DNA from: CAKVLG01 sp045637805
GTDB taxonomy: Bacteria; Bacillota; Clostridia; Christensenellales; UBA1242
Assembly: GCA_045637805.1 (NCBI GenBank)
Contig: JAZUAE010000006.1
Location: 1 to 33,413, forward strand
DNA: 33,413 nt
Reading direction: 5' to 3'
The position numbers and the translations under genes were made by a program. Below, in pieces: positions 1 to 7,326 of the stretch (position 1 is its first letter; each line of letters starts with the position of its first letter). Under the pieces are notes generated by a model. The model made no database searches. It was not told the DNA's origin and saw only the letters and a list, made by a program, of their open reading frames with translations.

Positions 1-12
1 CGCCAAAAAATG

Positions 13-40
13 AAACTGGTACATAGGTGCCAGTTTTTTT
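13..40 (+). terminator. Rho-independent terminator of an upstream gene
   Basis: A 10-bp stem (13-22 with 27-36, one G-T pair) with a 4-nt loop is followed by a T run to 40. It probably ends a gene lying left of the window. Confidence 0.75.
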
Positions 41-65
41 GTTTGTCAAAATTTGATTGTTTTTA

Positions 66-94
66 TTGCTTAGCGACCATAATTTTGTTAAAAT
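66..94 (+). promoter_or_regulatory. Sigma-A-type promoter for the GNAT pseudogene
   Basis: TTGCTT (66-71), a 17-bp spacer and TAAAAT (89-94) lie just upstream of an AGAGGTG ribosome binding site (102-108) and the ATG at 115. Expression signals look intact although the gene is broken. Confidence 0.5.
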
Positions 95-114
95 GTAATT
101 AAGAGGTGAATTTT

Positions 115-526
115 ATGCTGACCATAAAATATAAATTCCCAACAAATGCAGAGTTTAATGAATTGTTTGATTCTGTTGGTTGGGGTGGAAGAGATGATGA
201 TAAAATAAACAAAACATAGAGAAAGCAGTTGTTTTGCTGTTTGTGTTTATGATGAAAACAAAATTGTTGGTATGGTAAGAGTGGTTGGAGACGGGTCGTA
301 TTATACTGTTTATGATGTAGTCACAAGGCAAGACTACCAAGGCAAAGGCGTGGGAAGGCTTCTGATGAATGAAGTTGTAAAATGGTACAAGACAATAGAA
401 GATGATGATACATATCTATATCTAGGAGCGTCTTTTGGCAAAGAAGGGTTTTATGAGAAGTTCGGATTTAAAACTCGCCCATACGGCCACGTTGGTGCTG
501 GTATGAAATATGATGTCGATGATTAA
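115..526 (+). pseudogene. Frameshifted GNAT-family N-acetyltransferase
   Basis: Two frames together make one small GNAT acetyltransferase (acetyl-CoA-dependent, acceptor unknown). Frame 1 starts at ATG 115 with a good ribosome binding site, encodes 34 residues including an SVGWGG motif, and stops at TAG 217-219. The next frame is open from 209 to 526 and carries the rest: the VYDENKIVGMVRVVGDG strand pair, then the acetyl-CoA loop QGKGVGRLL (Q/R-x-x-G-x-G/A). Removing one base near the A run at 211-214 joins them into about 136 residues, a normal length for this family. It may be a true pseudogene, a phase-variable homopolymer or a sequencing error. The family call is firm; the break is directly visible. 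Confidence 0.8.
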
Positions 527-595
527 GGAACTATAAAATTTAACGTTTGTTTTGATCCATCATAAAAATATGTATTAATAGAATAAAAATTAATA

Positions 596-624
596 TTGAC
601 ATTAAATGTTTTTATTAATATAAT
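596..624 (+). promoter_or_regulatory. Consensus sigma-A promoter of the leader RNA and ITPase gene
   Basis: A perfect TTGACA (596-601), a 17-bp spacer and a perfect TATAAT (619-624) predict transcription starting near 631. That is the first base of the structured leader, 151 nt before the coding start. Confidence 0.85.
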
Positions 625-630
625 GAATGT

Positions 631-757
631 GCGTAATCCCTATACCATTCCGGATTAATATAACGCGGGGATTTTCTAAATCTTTTAGAACTTCTTATGA
701 ATGGACAAAACAACAAGTGCTGTTTTTGTTTATTCATAGGAAGTTTTTTTAACAGCA
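631..757 (+). promoter_or_regulatory. Structured 5' leader with internal terminator (candidate riboswitch or attenuator)
   Basis: The predicted transcript begins with a compact fold: GCGT (631-634) pairs with ACGC (663-666), enclosing AATCC (635-639) paired with GGATT (652-656). An alternative pairing of AATCCC (635-640) with GGGATT (668-673) would disrupt it. A small hairpin follows (674-680 with 684-690), then a roughly 22-bp stem (689-710 with 724-745) and a T run. Bases 718-724 can instead pair with 751-757. A structured domain followed by a terminator ahead of a gene is the architecture of transcription attenuation. It did not match riboswitch classes I remember (purine, preQ1, T-box, TPP, SAM), so the ligand is unknown. 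Confidence 0.5.
689..750 (+). terminator. Long hairpin terminator inside the ITPase leader
   Basis: Bases 689-710 pair with 724-745 with a few G-T pairs, and T744-T750 follows. It lies between the promoter at 596 and the start codon at 782, so it must be read through for expression of the downstream gene. Confidence 0.7.
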
Positions 758-781
758 AAAAAAGAAAAAGGAGAAAAGAAA

Positions 782-1336
782 ATGAAGGTTTTAATCGGAA
801 CAAAAAATCCAGGGAAAATAGAAGGGGCAAAAAAAGCATTAGAAAAATATTATCAAAATTTTGAAATTGTTGGCGTAAAAGTTTCATCTGATGTTAGTGA
901 ACAACCGGTAGGTTTAGAAACTTATCAAGGAGCACTAAATAGGGTAAATAATTTAGTTCAATACGCAAAAGAAAACAAAATAGAAGCTGATTTGTTTTTA
1001 TCGGTTGAATCAGGGCTTACAAGTGAACTAGGGTTTTGGGCAATTACAAACATCGCGGTAATAAAAAACGCAAATGGAGAGATGGGTGTTGGTGCTAGTG
1101 GTAGTTTTCCAGTACCACAAAAATATGTAGAATCAATAAAACAAGAAACCCTTGGCGTTGTAATGGATAAAATTTTTAATGAAAGTGATTTAAGAAGTTC
1201 TACTGGAGGAATTGGATTACTTACTCGTGAAACAATAACACGCATAGATCTAACATCTGAAGCATTTTTGTTAGCACTCACTCCGTTTATTAATGAGAAC
1301 TGGAATGATAATAATGAAAGTTTAAAAATGGAATAG
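782..1336 (+). CDS. Inosine/xanthosine triphosphatase, DUF84 (YjjX-like)
   Basis: A 184-residue protein that by family hydrolyses non-canonical purine nucleotides (ITP/XTP) and keeps them out of nucleic acids; cytosolic house-cleaning enzyme. The N-terminal GTKNPGKI matches the family's nucleotide-binding start (usually S/T-x-NP-x-K), followed by the SSDVSEQPVG segment and the acidic SVESGL motif about one third of the way along. Length is normal for YjjX/DUF84 (about 170-185). The start has an AAGGAG ribosome binding site (768-773 region). It is transcribed alone from the promoter at 596 through a structured leader, unusual for a house-cleaning enzyme, and ends in a terminator shared with the convergent HEPN gene. 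Confidence 0.85.
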   Translation: MKVLIGTKNPGKIEGAKKALEKYYQNFEIVGVKVSSDVSEQPVGLETYQGALNRVNNLVQYAKENKIEADLFLSVESGLTSELGFWAITNIAVIKNANGEMGVGASGSFPVPQKYVESIKQETLGVVMDKIFNESDLRSSTGGIGLLTRETITRIDLTSEAFLLALTPFINENWNDNNESLKME

Positions 1337-1359
1337 ATAAAACTTATCTATTCCATTTT
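1325..1359. terminator. Bidirectional terminator between convergent genes
   Basis: A perfect 16-bp stem (1325-1340 with 1344-1359) with a 3-nt loop has A runs on the left and T runs on the right, so it serves both strands. It contains the stop codon of the ITPase gene and abuts the stop of the minus-strand HEPN gene. Confidence 0.85.
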
Positions 1360-1360
1360 A

Positions 1361-1840
1361 TTATTTCTTGATGCTTAATTTATTTTTATTTACAAGATAA
1401 TTAATTCTATTTGTTTGAGTTTCTTTTATTAGATCTAATCTCTTTAACATTTGTTTTAATTCGGAAAGGTCGGCTTTTATAGCTTCAAATTCTTCCAGTA
1501 TAAAGTCCTCGGTTGCATTAGTAAAGTTGGTGTATTTAAAATATTCATGAGTAAAATAATTTCTTTTTCCAAGTAATGTTTTGAGTTTATTAATTTCATC
1601 GCTGCTTAAACTTCTAGAATCATAGACAATACCTATCATTTGTCCAAATGTCATGGTTTCCATTTTTTCTTTTAAAAAAGATGCATCATCAACTATTCTA
1701 TTGAAGTTTTCTTGTGACATCTCTTTATGTCTTCCAAACTCTTTTATAATTTCACTTTTCTCACAAATCTCACCAAGCCGCAATTCTATATGTTGTGTTA
1801 CTTCTGAAAATTTACCTATTATACAATATATTCTATTCAT
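1361..1840 (-). CDS. HEPN-domain protein with RX4HXY motif
   Basis: A 159-residue, mostly helical, charged protein without signal peptide or membrane segment. Residues 93-100 read RNYFTHEY, an exact R-x4-H-x-Y motif. In HEPN toxins such as HepT the R and H are RNase catalytic residues and the Y is the site AMPylated by the MntA antitoxin. The helices around it (residues 10-35, 45-75, 80-102, 110-135) fit a HEPN four-helix bundle with a coiled-coil-like tail. No MNT nucleotidyltransferase or other antitoxin lies on either side: neighbours are an ITPase and an esterase. The start has AGGAG (1846-1850, complement). HEPN assignment rests on this motif and helical pattern; toxin activity is inference. 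Confidence 0.55.
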   Translation of the reverse strand: MNRIYCIIGKFSEVTQHIELRLGEICEKSEIIKEFGRHKEMSQENFNRIVDDASFLKEKMETMTFGQMIGIVYDSRSLSSDEINKLKTLLGKRNYFTHEYFKYTNFTNATEDFILEEFEAIKADLSELKQMLKRLDLIKETQTNRINYLVNKNKLSIKK

Positions 1841-1862
1841 GTAAGCTCCTAAATTTACATAA

Positions 1863-1890
1863 ATAATAACACAATTAGGCCTTATTACAA
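1863..1890 (-). promoter_or_regulatory. Promoter of the HEPN gene
   Basis: On the minus strand TTGTAA (complement of 1885-1890), a 16-bp spacer and TATTAT (complement of 1863-1868) precede the AGGAG site and ATG at 1840. Confidence 0.45.
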
Positions 1891-1930
1891 ATTGTTTTTT
1901 AAAAAAATTAAAATATAGGTTGATTTTGTT

Positions 1931-1960
1931 TGAATAAAGTCTTTTGACAAGAGTAAACTA
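1931..1960 (+). promoter_or_regulatory. Sigma-G-like promoter candidate for the esterase
   Basis: TGAATA (1931-1936), 17 bp, then TAAACTA (1954-1960) resembles the forespore sigma-G pattern and the element in front of gerA (TGAATA, 18 bp, CAAACTA). A TTGACA at 1944-1949 has no good -10 partner. Confidence 0.35.
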
Positions 1961-1977
1961 AATATGAGGATAGCGGT

Positions 1978-2919
1978 GTGAAAAACAAAAGAACAGAGTA
2001 TAATATAAATTCAGATTTTGATAAGTGGAAAAACTTTAACCCGCCACTTGGAAACAAAGGGATTTTATGGTTTTTCCAAAAATTTATGGGACTTGTGGCA
2101 TTAAAGGTTAAACCTGATGAAACTTGTGATGTTCAAAAATTAAAAATATCTTATGGCGAAAACAAAAAGATGAAAGCCTATTTATATTCGCCAAAAGTAA
2201 TTGATAAAAAAGCTCCTTGCCTTGTATATATGCATGGTGGAGGGTATGTATTGCCTGGAGCACCACACCATTATAATAATTGTAAAAAATATGCTCTTGG
2301 TGCGGCGTGTAAGGTTTTGTATGTGGATTATCCTCTTTCACCAAAAAATAGGTTTCCCGTGCCAGGAAACGCGTGTTATGAGGCATATAAATGGGCAATG
2401 GACAATGCTGAAAGGCTTGGTATTGATAAAAACAATGTAATAGTTGGTGGAGATAGCGCCGGAGGAAACTTGGCTACTATTGTTTGCATGAAAGCAGTGG
2501 ATAATAACATCAAAGTGCCAGTTGCTCAAATGCTTATTTATCCTTCTATTAATTCGGGACTTGAAACAACATCTATGAAAACATTTACCGATACTCCTCT
2601 TTGTAACAGTAAAGATTGTAAAAAATATGAAGGATATTATTTTGAAAAAGATGAAGATAAATATCAAAAATATGTATCTCCTATGAATGTGGATAATTTT
2701 TCGAGCTTTCCACCAACATATATCGAAACTGCTGAGTTTGATTGTTTGCGTGATGAAGCTAGAATATTTGCGAGAAAACTTAGAAATTCAAATGTAAGTG
2801 TGGATTTAAACAACACAAAAGAAACGATGCATGGATACGATATCGTTGAAGATAGTAAAACAACTTTGGAAAGCATGCGTAGAAGAATAGCATTTTTAAA
2901 CAAGCAATTTAAAAAATAA
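1978..2919 (+). CDS. Alpha/beta-hydrolase esterase/lipase, HSL family
   Basis: A 313-residue hydrolase of carboxylic esters, cytosolic by absence of a signal peptide. It carries the HSL (family IV) hallmarks: the oxyanion-hole HGGG at residues 86-89, the nucleophile elbow GDSAGG with Ser160, the acid in the FDCLRDE segment (Asp255) and the catalytic His285 in MHGYD. The GTG start at 1978 follows GAGG at 1966-1969; no better ATG exists nearby. Natural substrate unknown; such enzymes prefer short acyl esters. The upstream element resembles a sigma-G promoter, so forespore expression is possible but unproven. Length is typical for the family. Confidence 0.9.
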   Translation: MKNKRTEYNINSDFDKWKNFNPPLGNKGILWFFQKFMGLVALKVKPDETCDVQKLKISYGENKKMKAYLYSPKVIDKKAPCLVYMHGGGYVLPGAPHHYNNCKKYALGAACKVLYVDYPLSPKNRFPVPGNACYEAYKWAMDNAERLGIDKNNVIVGGDSAGGNLATIVCMKAVDNNIKVPVAQMLIYPSINSGLETTSMKTFTDTPLCNSKDCKKYEGYYFEKDEDKYQKYVSPMNVDNFSSFPPTYIETAEFDCLRDEARIFARKLRNSNVSVDLNNTKETMHGYDIVEDSKTTLESMRRRIAFLNKQFKK

Positions 2920-2947
2920 GCGTAAACAATGTTGTTTACGCTTTTTA
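2918..2947. terminator. Bidirectional terminator between esterase and lipid operon
   Basis: An 11-bp stem (2918-2928 with 2933-2943) is followed by T residues on the plus strand and, read on the minus strand, by a T-rich tract. It overlaps the esterase stop codon and lies beyond the end of the minus-strand operon. Confidence 0.8.
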
Positions 2948-3008
2948 TTGTCGAAATTTTAATATTTGTTTGGACAAGTATAAATTTTTGTTACATTAAT
3001 GCCCGCAA

Positions 3009-3755
3009 TTAAACTTTCGTGCTTTTATTTTTTGGATATTTTCTTTTTGAAATGTTTGCATAAGGCGTAACCGTATGAAGAGGCAGGCTTTGTGCAATGG
3101 TTGTTATTTCATCTTTAAGATAGTCGCAAATGCGTTTACGTTCATCTTTACTATTATTAGCAGAATCGAATTTAATAGGATTTCCAAAATAAATAGATTT
3201 TAGAGAAGGGGCAATATAGAATGGTACAAAATTAAGCTCTTTTTGTGTCTTCTTATTATAGATTTTAGCAACATCTACAAACTTGTCTTGAAAATCATTT
3301 ACTATATCGTTAAATGGTTTTCTGCCTTCGGGAAATATAAAAACATGGTTGCCCTCATCTAAAGCAGATACCGTTTGTTTAAACGTTTGTAGGCCTCTAG
3401 AATCTCGATAGACAGGAATCGTGTCTGCGCTTTTAAAAACATATACGCAAAGTGGCGCTACAATATAAGAAAGAATTTTATAAAACCATTGACTACCTTT
3501 TGGCTTTAAACGCCAAAAATCATCATGTATATATGCAGGTGCTGTTTTTAAATCCATTATTTCCCCAGCGCACCAAGTTTGGCGGTTTTGTGGAAAGAAT
3601 AATTCAGCAAAAAATGGACCATGCGAATGTGCATGGTTTCCAACAAGGATACAAGGTTCTTTAGGAATATTCTCAATATTATTTATTTTTCTTTTTCCTT
3701 GAAAAACCTTAATCGTTTTCTTTAGCAAATTAAATATTGGTTTATTTTTCTTCAT
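3009..3755 (-). CDS. PlsC-like lysophospholipid acyltransferase
   Basis: A 248-residue predicted 1-acylglycerol-phosphate acyltransferase-type protein that would transfer acyl groups to a lysolipid at the membrane. Motifs in order: NHAHSHGP at residues 40-47, IPVYRD at 113-118 and FPEG at 141-144. The canonical HX4D is here HX4G (His41, Gly46), a variant I recall from a clostridial subfamily, so chemistry may differ. The ATG at 3755 is chosen over an in-frame TTG at 3851 because the protein then begins at the usual point. It overlaps the end of the GtrA gene by 14 bp and has no Shine-Dalgarno sequence, implying translational coupling. It is the last gene of a minus-strand operon. Confidence 0.8.
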   Translation of the reverse strand: MKKNKPIFNLLKKTIKVFQGKRKINNIENIPKEPCILVGNHAHSHGPFFAELFFPQNRQTWCAGEIMDLKTAPAYIHDDFWRLKPKGSQWFYKILSYIVAPLCVYVFKSADTIPVYRDSRGLQTFKQTVSALDEGNHVFIFPEGRKPFNDIVNDFQDKFVDVAKIYNKKTQKELNFVPFYIAPSLKSIYFGNPIKFDSANNSKDERKRICDYLKDEITTIAQSLPLHTVTPYANISKRKYPKNKSTKV

Positions 3756-4224
3756 TTTCGTTAGTTTCTGATTTTGTTGAGTTTGAATCTTTTTTGACAG
3801 CTGTGTCACAAGAATTTCTATATACCACAAATCGTGTAAATAAGAATTCAAGAATAAAGTTTGCGATCATTGTAACAGCTAACACTATATATTCGTTTGT
3901 CCCGCTTTTTTCAGCAAGGTTGCCAAGAATTGTTGATACTGGAGTAAATACTGCATAGAAAGCAAGAACTAGTAGCATCGCAATGGTAATATTGTTTGCA
4001 GATTTGAATGTGTATTTGCGATTAATTGTAAAGTTCCAAATAACAGATAGGGTAAGTGATATAAAATATGACCAACCATATTCATTTCCTACATCTTTAA
4101 TAATAACTTCATTAAGCAGTACGAATGAGCCGATTTGGATAAGGCCGGCACTTATAGAAATTAATAAAAACTTTAATGCTCTCCAAATTTCTTTTTTGTC
4201 TTTTTTATTCTTAACTTCTTCCAT
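3742..4224 (-). CDS. GtrA-family membrane protein
   Basis: A 160-residue protein with four predicted membrane helices. The segment SVIWNFTINRKYTFKS matches the GtrA hallmark (W-NF-x-x-x-R-x-x-TF). GtrA proteins are thought to help move polyprenyl-linked sugars across the membrane or to accompany glycosyltransferases; no glycosyltransferase is adjacent here. The start at 4224 is preferred over 4254 because AGGAG (complement of 4230-4234) sits six bases upstream and overlaps the stop codon of the preceding gene. The basic N-terminus (MEEVKNKKDKKE) is cytoplasmic. Its role in this operon is uncertain. Confidence 0.75.
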   Translation of the reverse strand: MEEVKNKKDKKEIWRALKFLLISISAGLIQIGSFVLLNEVIIKDVGNEYGWSYFISLTLSVIWNFTINRKYTFKSANNITIAMLLVLAFYAVFTPVSTILGNLAEKSGTNEYIVLAVTMIANFILEFLFTRFVVYRNSCDTAVKKDSNSTKSETNENEEK

Positions 4225-4232
4225 AATTACTC

Positions 4233-5357
4233 CTAAATTTCCTTTTTCCAACAACGACGGCGTTTATGATTTCGAGTTTTAAAATTCTTCCACAAACTTT
4301 GAACATTTGCATTTGTTTCAAGCTCTGGTCCGGTTTCGCAAATTTTAACGCCGTTTTCTATTAGCATTTTAAGCATCTGATCCATAATGATTGCTGGCAA
4401 ACCTTTCTTTTGTTGTTCAGGATCAACAGCTATGAAAAACATTTCAAGTGTATCGTTTTTACCTTGGAGAGCTTTAAGCATTCTAAATATTCCAAAAGGG
4501 AATAATCGACCATTAGATTTTTTTAATGCTTTAGCAATAGATGGTACAAGAACAGCAAAGCCGATGATTTTGTTATTTTCATCTTTAATAGAACAGATGA
4601 ATTTTAAATTTACAATAGGTATATAATCTGCTAAAGCTTTTTTGATTACAGCTTCAGTTAAAGGAACTGTTCCATAAAGTTTAGAGAATGCAATGTCAAT
4701 AAGTTTAAAAGCCTCCATTGCATCTGCTGCCAAATCTTTTCTATTTGTATAATTTACAAGTTTATAATTATTTTTCTTTATTAGATAATTGCTAAGCTTT
4801 TCAATTTTCTCATCTCTTTTCTCTGGAACGGTTAGTTGATATTCAACCCAGTCAATATCTTTTAATAGACCAAGTTTTTCCATGTGATCTATGTAATATG
4901 GGTGATTGTAGAAGGTTATAGACATATTGAGTTCATCAAAACCTTCCACAAGCATTCCTTCGTGATCCATATCTGTAAAACCTATAGGTCCCATTATAGA
5001 AGTGAAACCTCTTTCTTTACCCCAAGAAACAACTGCATCAAATAAAGTTTTTGACACCTCATAATCATCAATAAAGTCAAATCTTGTGAAACGAATATTG
5101 TTAGTGTTCCATTTTTTATTTGCAGCGTGATTAATAAGCCCGCCTATTCTTCCAACAATTTTGCCGTCTTTGTATGCTAAAAATAATTTAGTTTCACAAA
5201 ACTCATAAGCTGGATTAGATTTTGGTGTAAAAGTTGCCACCTCATCACTAAAAAGAAATGGTATGTATGCTGGAACTTTTTTATATAATTTATTAGGAAA
5301 ATCAACCCACTTTTTGAGGTCGCCCTTTGTTTTAACTTCTTTTATTTGTACTGTCAT
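4233..5357 (-). CDS. YghO-like GNAT-fold acyltransferase
   Basis: A 374-residue soluble protein resembling the YghO-type GNAT family: an N-terminal half with YIPFLFSDE and GRIGGLINHAAN motifs, a central GPIGFTDMDHEGMLVEGF block, and a C-terminal acyl-CoA-binding-like half (FFIAVDPEQQKKGLPAIIM). The end carries ELETN followed by a basic RNHKRRRCW tail, typical of the family. The biochemical activity of these proteins is poorly known; an acyl or aminoacyl transfer is inferred from the fold. The start has AGAGGAAA in front of ATG 5357. It is co-directional with the YhhN and GtrA genes, spaced about 50 and 8 bp. Confidence 0.75.
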   Translation of the reverse strand: MTVQIKEVKTKGDLKKWVDFPNKLYKKVPAYIPFLFSDEVATFTPKSNPAYEFCETKLFLAYKDGKIVGRIGGLINHAANKKWNTNNIRFTRFDFIDDYEVSKTLFDAVVSWGKERGFTSIMGPIGFTDMDHEGMLVEGFDELNMSITFYNHPYYIDHMEKLGLLKDIDWVEYQLTVPEKRDEKIEKLSNYLIKKNNYKLVNYTNRKDLAADAMEAFKLIDIAFSKLYGTVPLTEAVIKKALADYIPIVNLKFICSIKDENNKIIGFAVLVPSIAKALKKSNGRLFPFGIFRMLKALQGKNDTLEMFFIAVDPEQQKKGLPAIIMDQMLKMLIENGVKICETGPELETNANVQSLWKNFKTRNHKRRRCWKKEI

Positions 5358-5406
5358 AATAATTTCCTCTAGTTACATTCTATCAAAAATTTTTACTTGT
5401 TGTCAA

Positions 5407-6081
5407 TCAAGCTTTTGTTTTGTTCGAAAATCCTAATGAAATAGCAAGTAAAATTTCAGCAGGGTAATATATTGCTAAACATAAAATGCCAACAATGCGT
5501 GGAAGCGAAGCAAATACATTAAGTAAAAGCATAAAATCCGAGAATGTAAACAATGCACTTCCTAATAATAATATTAAATTTAATAGTGATTTTTCTTTAA
5601 TAAAGTTGGTTATAGATTTGCCTAGCATGCAAGATATAATTAACGCATAGAAAATGCAAACAGCTTGCATTAATATGCCGCCAAATTCAAATATAGGAGC
5701 GAGGACTATAAATAGAGTAACAGGTGTAAAAACACACGCTCCAGCAATTAGATCTTTGCCTCTGAATGGAATCAAGCAGCAATATGCCATAAAAAAGAAA
5801 ATATGTCCTACTGCAAAAAGCAACGCACCCATGATAAAGTGTAATTCTAAAACTATATCGCCAAGCATCGCAAAAAATAAGCCCGTTAACAAAAGAAAAC
5901 AAAACTTTCTGTTTAGGTTCTTTTCTTTTAGAGCAAATATTAGATTAACAATTCCTAATAAAACAAATGCTCCGCTTGTAATAGATTTTATCAAAAGAGT
6001 GCCTTTTAAAATGTAAAAAACATCACCTACTAGGACGAGTGTTATAAGTAAAATATTTAATAATAATTGTGGCTTTTTCAT
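5407..6081 (-). CDS. YhhN-family membrane protein (lysoplasmalogenase-like)
   Basis: A 224-residue polytopic membrane protein with about eight hydrophobic helices. It carries the YhhN/TMEM86 hallmarks: AMLGDIVLEL (Asp75), FAVGHIFFF (His93), FTFSDFMLLL (Asp182) and a C-terminal AIYYPAE block. The two intramembrane Asp residues are conserved in characterised lysoplasmalogenases, which cleave the vinyl-ether bond of lysoplasmalogens to release fatty aldehyde. GAGGAAAA precedes ATG 6081, 12 bp after the dehydrogenase stop, so the two are co-transcribed. It is the only gene in the window ending in TGA. The substrate is inferred from the family. Confidence 0.8.
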   Translation of the reverse strand: MKKPQLLLNILLITLVLVGDVFYILKGTLLIKSITSGAFVLLGIVNLIFALKEKNLNRKFCFLLLTGLFFAMLGDIVLELHFIMGALLFAVGHIFFFMAYCCLIPFRGKDLIAGACVFTPVTLFIVLAPIFEFGGILMQAVCIFYALIISCMLGKSITNFIKEKSLLNLILLLGSALFTFSDFMLLLNVFASLPRIVGILCLAIYYPAEILLAISLGFSNKTKA

Positions 6082-6093
6082 AATTTTTCCTCA

Positions 6094-7296
6094 TTAAGAA
6101 TTTTTGATAATTTTATATAAATTTTCCAACTGTTTTTGTGTGTACAATACAGGCACTGGATATAGAGGATTTGCCTCGTGTTCTGCTGTTTTTGCAAGTT
6201 CAGGAATGTCCTCGTCCTGTATTTGAGGTATATTTGAAGGGATATTCATATAAGAGTTTAATTCTTCAATTTTTTGTATAAAAATATTTGCACCATCATT
6301 GTATGTTGTAGTTTTGTCAAAAAGGTTTGCATAAATGCCGAGTTTCCATAATTTTTTGTGTACTGTCTTGCCATAGGATTTTAAAACGTGTGGCAATATA
6401 ATTGCATTTGCTAATCCGTGCGCGATATTATACTTTCCACCAAGTGAATGAGCTATTGCATGCACATATCCCACATAAGATTTAGTAAAAGCTGCACCTG
6501 CTTCGTAAGCAGCATAAAGCATATTTTTTCGTGCATTTATATTTGCTCCGTCGTCATAAGCATTCTTTAAATTTTCAAAAACAGCTTTTACTGCATTTAA
6601 AGAATGCTCTCGAGTTTTGCAAGTAGTGATTCTTCCGATATAGGCCTCTATAGCATGGGTCAAAGCGTCCATTCCGGTGGTTGATGTTATATGCTTTGGC
6701 AAGCCAAGGGTTAAGCTTGGGTCAAGCAAAGCGTAACTTGGAATCAACGGAAAACTATTTATTGCATATTTGTGTCTTGTTTTACTATCTGTTATAACTG
6801 CAGCAAGTGTCGTTTCACTTCCTGTTCCTGCCGTCGTAGGGACAGCTATAAGTAATGGAATTTTTTTGTTTACTTTTAAAATCCCTTTCATTTTACTAAG
6901 AGGCTTGTTTGGATAAACGATGCTAGCACCTGTCGCTTTTGCGCAATCCATGGGTGATCCGCCGCCAAAAGCAATTATTGCAGAGCAGTTATTATTTTTA
7001 TATACATGCACAGCTTCTGCAACGTTGTCTGTTGTTGGATTTGGTACTGTTTTATCATACACAAAAATGTTTATGTTGTTTTTCAGCAATGTTTCCATAA
7101 GCGGCTTTGTTAATTCAAGTTTACTTATTCCTTGATCAGTAACAAGTAATACATTTTTAGATTTGTTTTTTATGAGAACGCTTGCCACATCTTCGTTTGT
7201 TTTTAGTATTTTAGGTTCTCTGTAAGGAAGAATAGGTAATAGTAATCTCATAACAGTTTGATACGTTCTGCAATATAACTTTTTAAATATGTTCAT
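6094..7296 (-). CDS. Iron-containing alcohol dehydrogenase
   Basis: A 400-residue NAD(P)-dependent group III alcohol/aldehyde oxidoreductase, cytosolic. The dinucleotide-binding GGGSPMDCAK lies at residues 111-120, followed by TTAGTGSE. The four metal ligands of the FucO type are all present: Asp210 and His214 in GMDALTHAIEAY, His279 in the VHAIAHSLGG block and His293 in YNIAHGLANA. Length is slightly above the usual 380-390 because of a hydrophobic N-terminal extension (residues 1-25) that could sit on the membrane. AGGAG precedes ATG 7296. First gene of the operon; next to a lysoplasmalogenase-like gene it could handle released fatty aldehydes, which is inference. Confidence 0.92.
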   Translation of the reverse strand: MNIFKKLYCRTYQTVMRLLLPILPYREPKILKTNEDVASVLIKNKSKNVLLVTDQGISKLELTKPLMETLLKNNINIFVYDKTVPNPTTDNVAEAVHVYKNNNCSAIIAFGGGSPMDCAKATGASIVYPNKPLSKMKGILKVNKKIPLLIAVPTTAGTGSETTLAAVITDSKTRHKYAINSFPLIPSYALLDPSLTLGLPKHITSTTGMDALTHAIEAYIGRITTCKTREHSLNAVKAVFENLKNAYDDGANINARKNMLYAAYEAGAAFTKSYVGYVHAIAHSLGGKYNIAHGLANAIILPHVLKSYGKTVHKKLWKLGIYANLFDKTTTYNDGANIFIQKIEELNSYMNIPSNIPQIQDEDIPELAKTAEHEANPLYPVPVLYTQKQLENLYKIIKNS

Positions 7297-7326
7297 TTAT
7301 GTCTCCTAAAAAATATTACAGTTTAA

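Noticed and set aside
209..219. Programmed frameshifting in the GNAT gene
   Set aside because: No recognised slippery heptamer with a downstream structure, and GNAT enzymes are not known to use it; a simple indel is more likely.
631..700. Purine, preQ1, THF, fluoride or T-box element in the ITPase leader
   Set aside because: None of the conserved core sequences I remember for these classes is present; left as an unassigned leader.
615..887. Minus-strand 90-residue reading frame over the ITPase leader
   Set aside because: It covers a hairpin terminator and the start of a clear plus-strand gene, is Phe/Leu-rich from AT composition, and has no ribosome binding site.
1944..1972. Sigma-A promoter TTGACA at 1944-1949 for the esterase
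   Set aside because: The matching -10 position reads AGGATA and would start transcription at the start codon; the sigma-G-like pair fits better but is also unproven.
3756..3851. Longer acyltransferase from a TTG at 3851
   Set aside because: The added 32 residues overlap the GtrA gene heavily, do not look like the family and lack a ribosome binding site.
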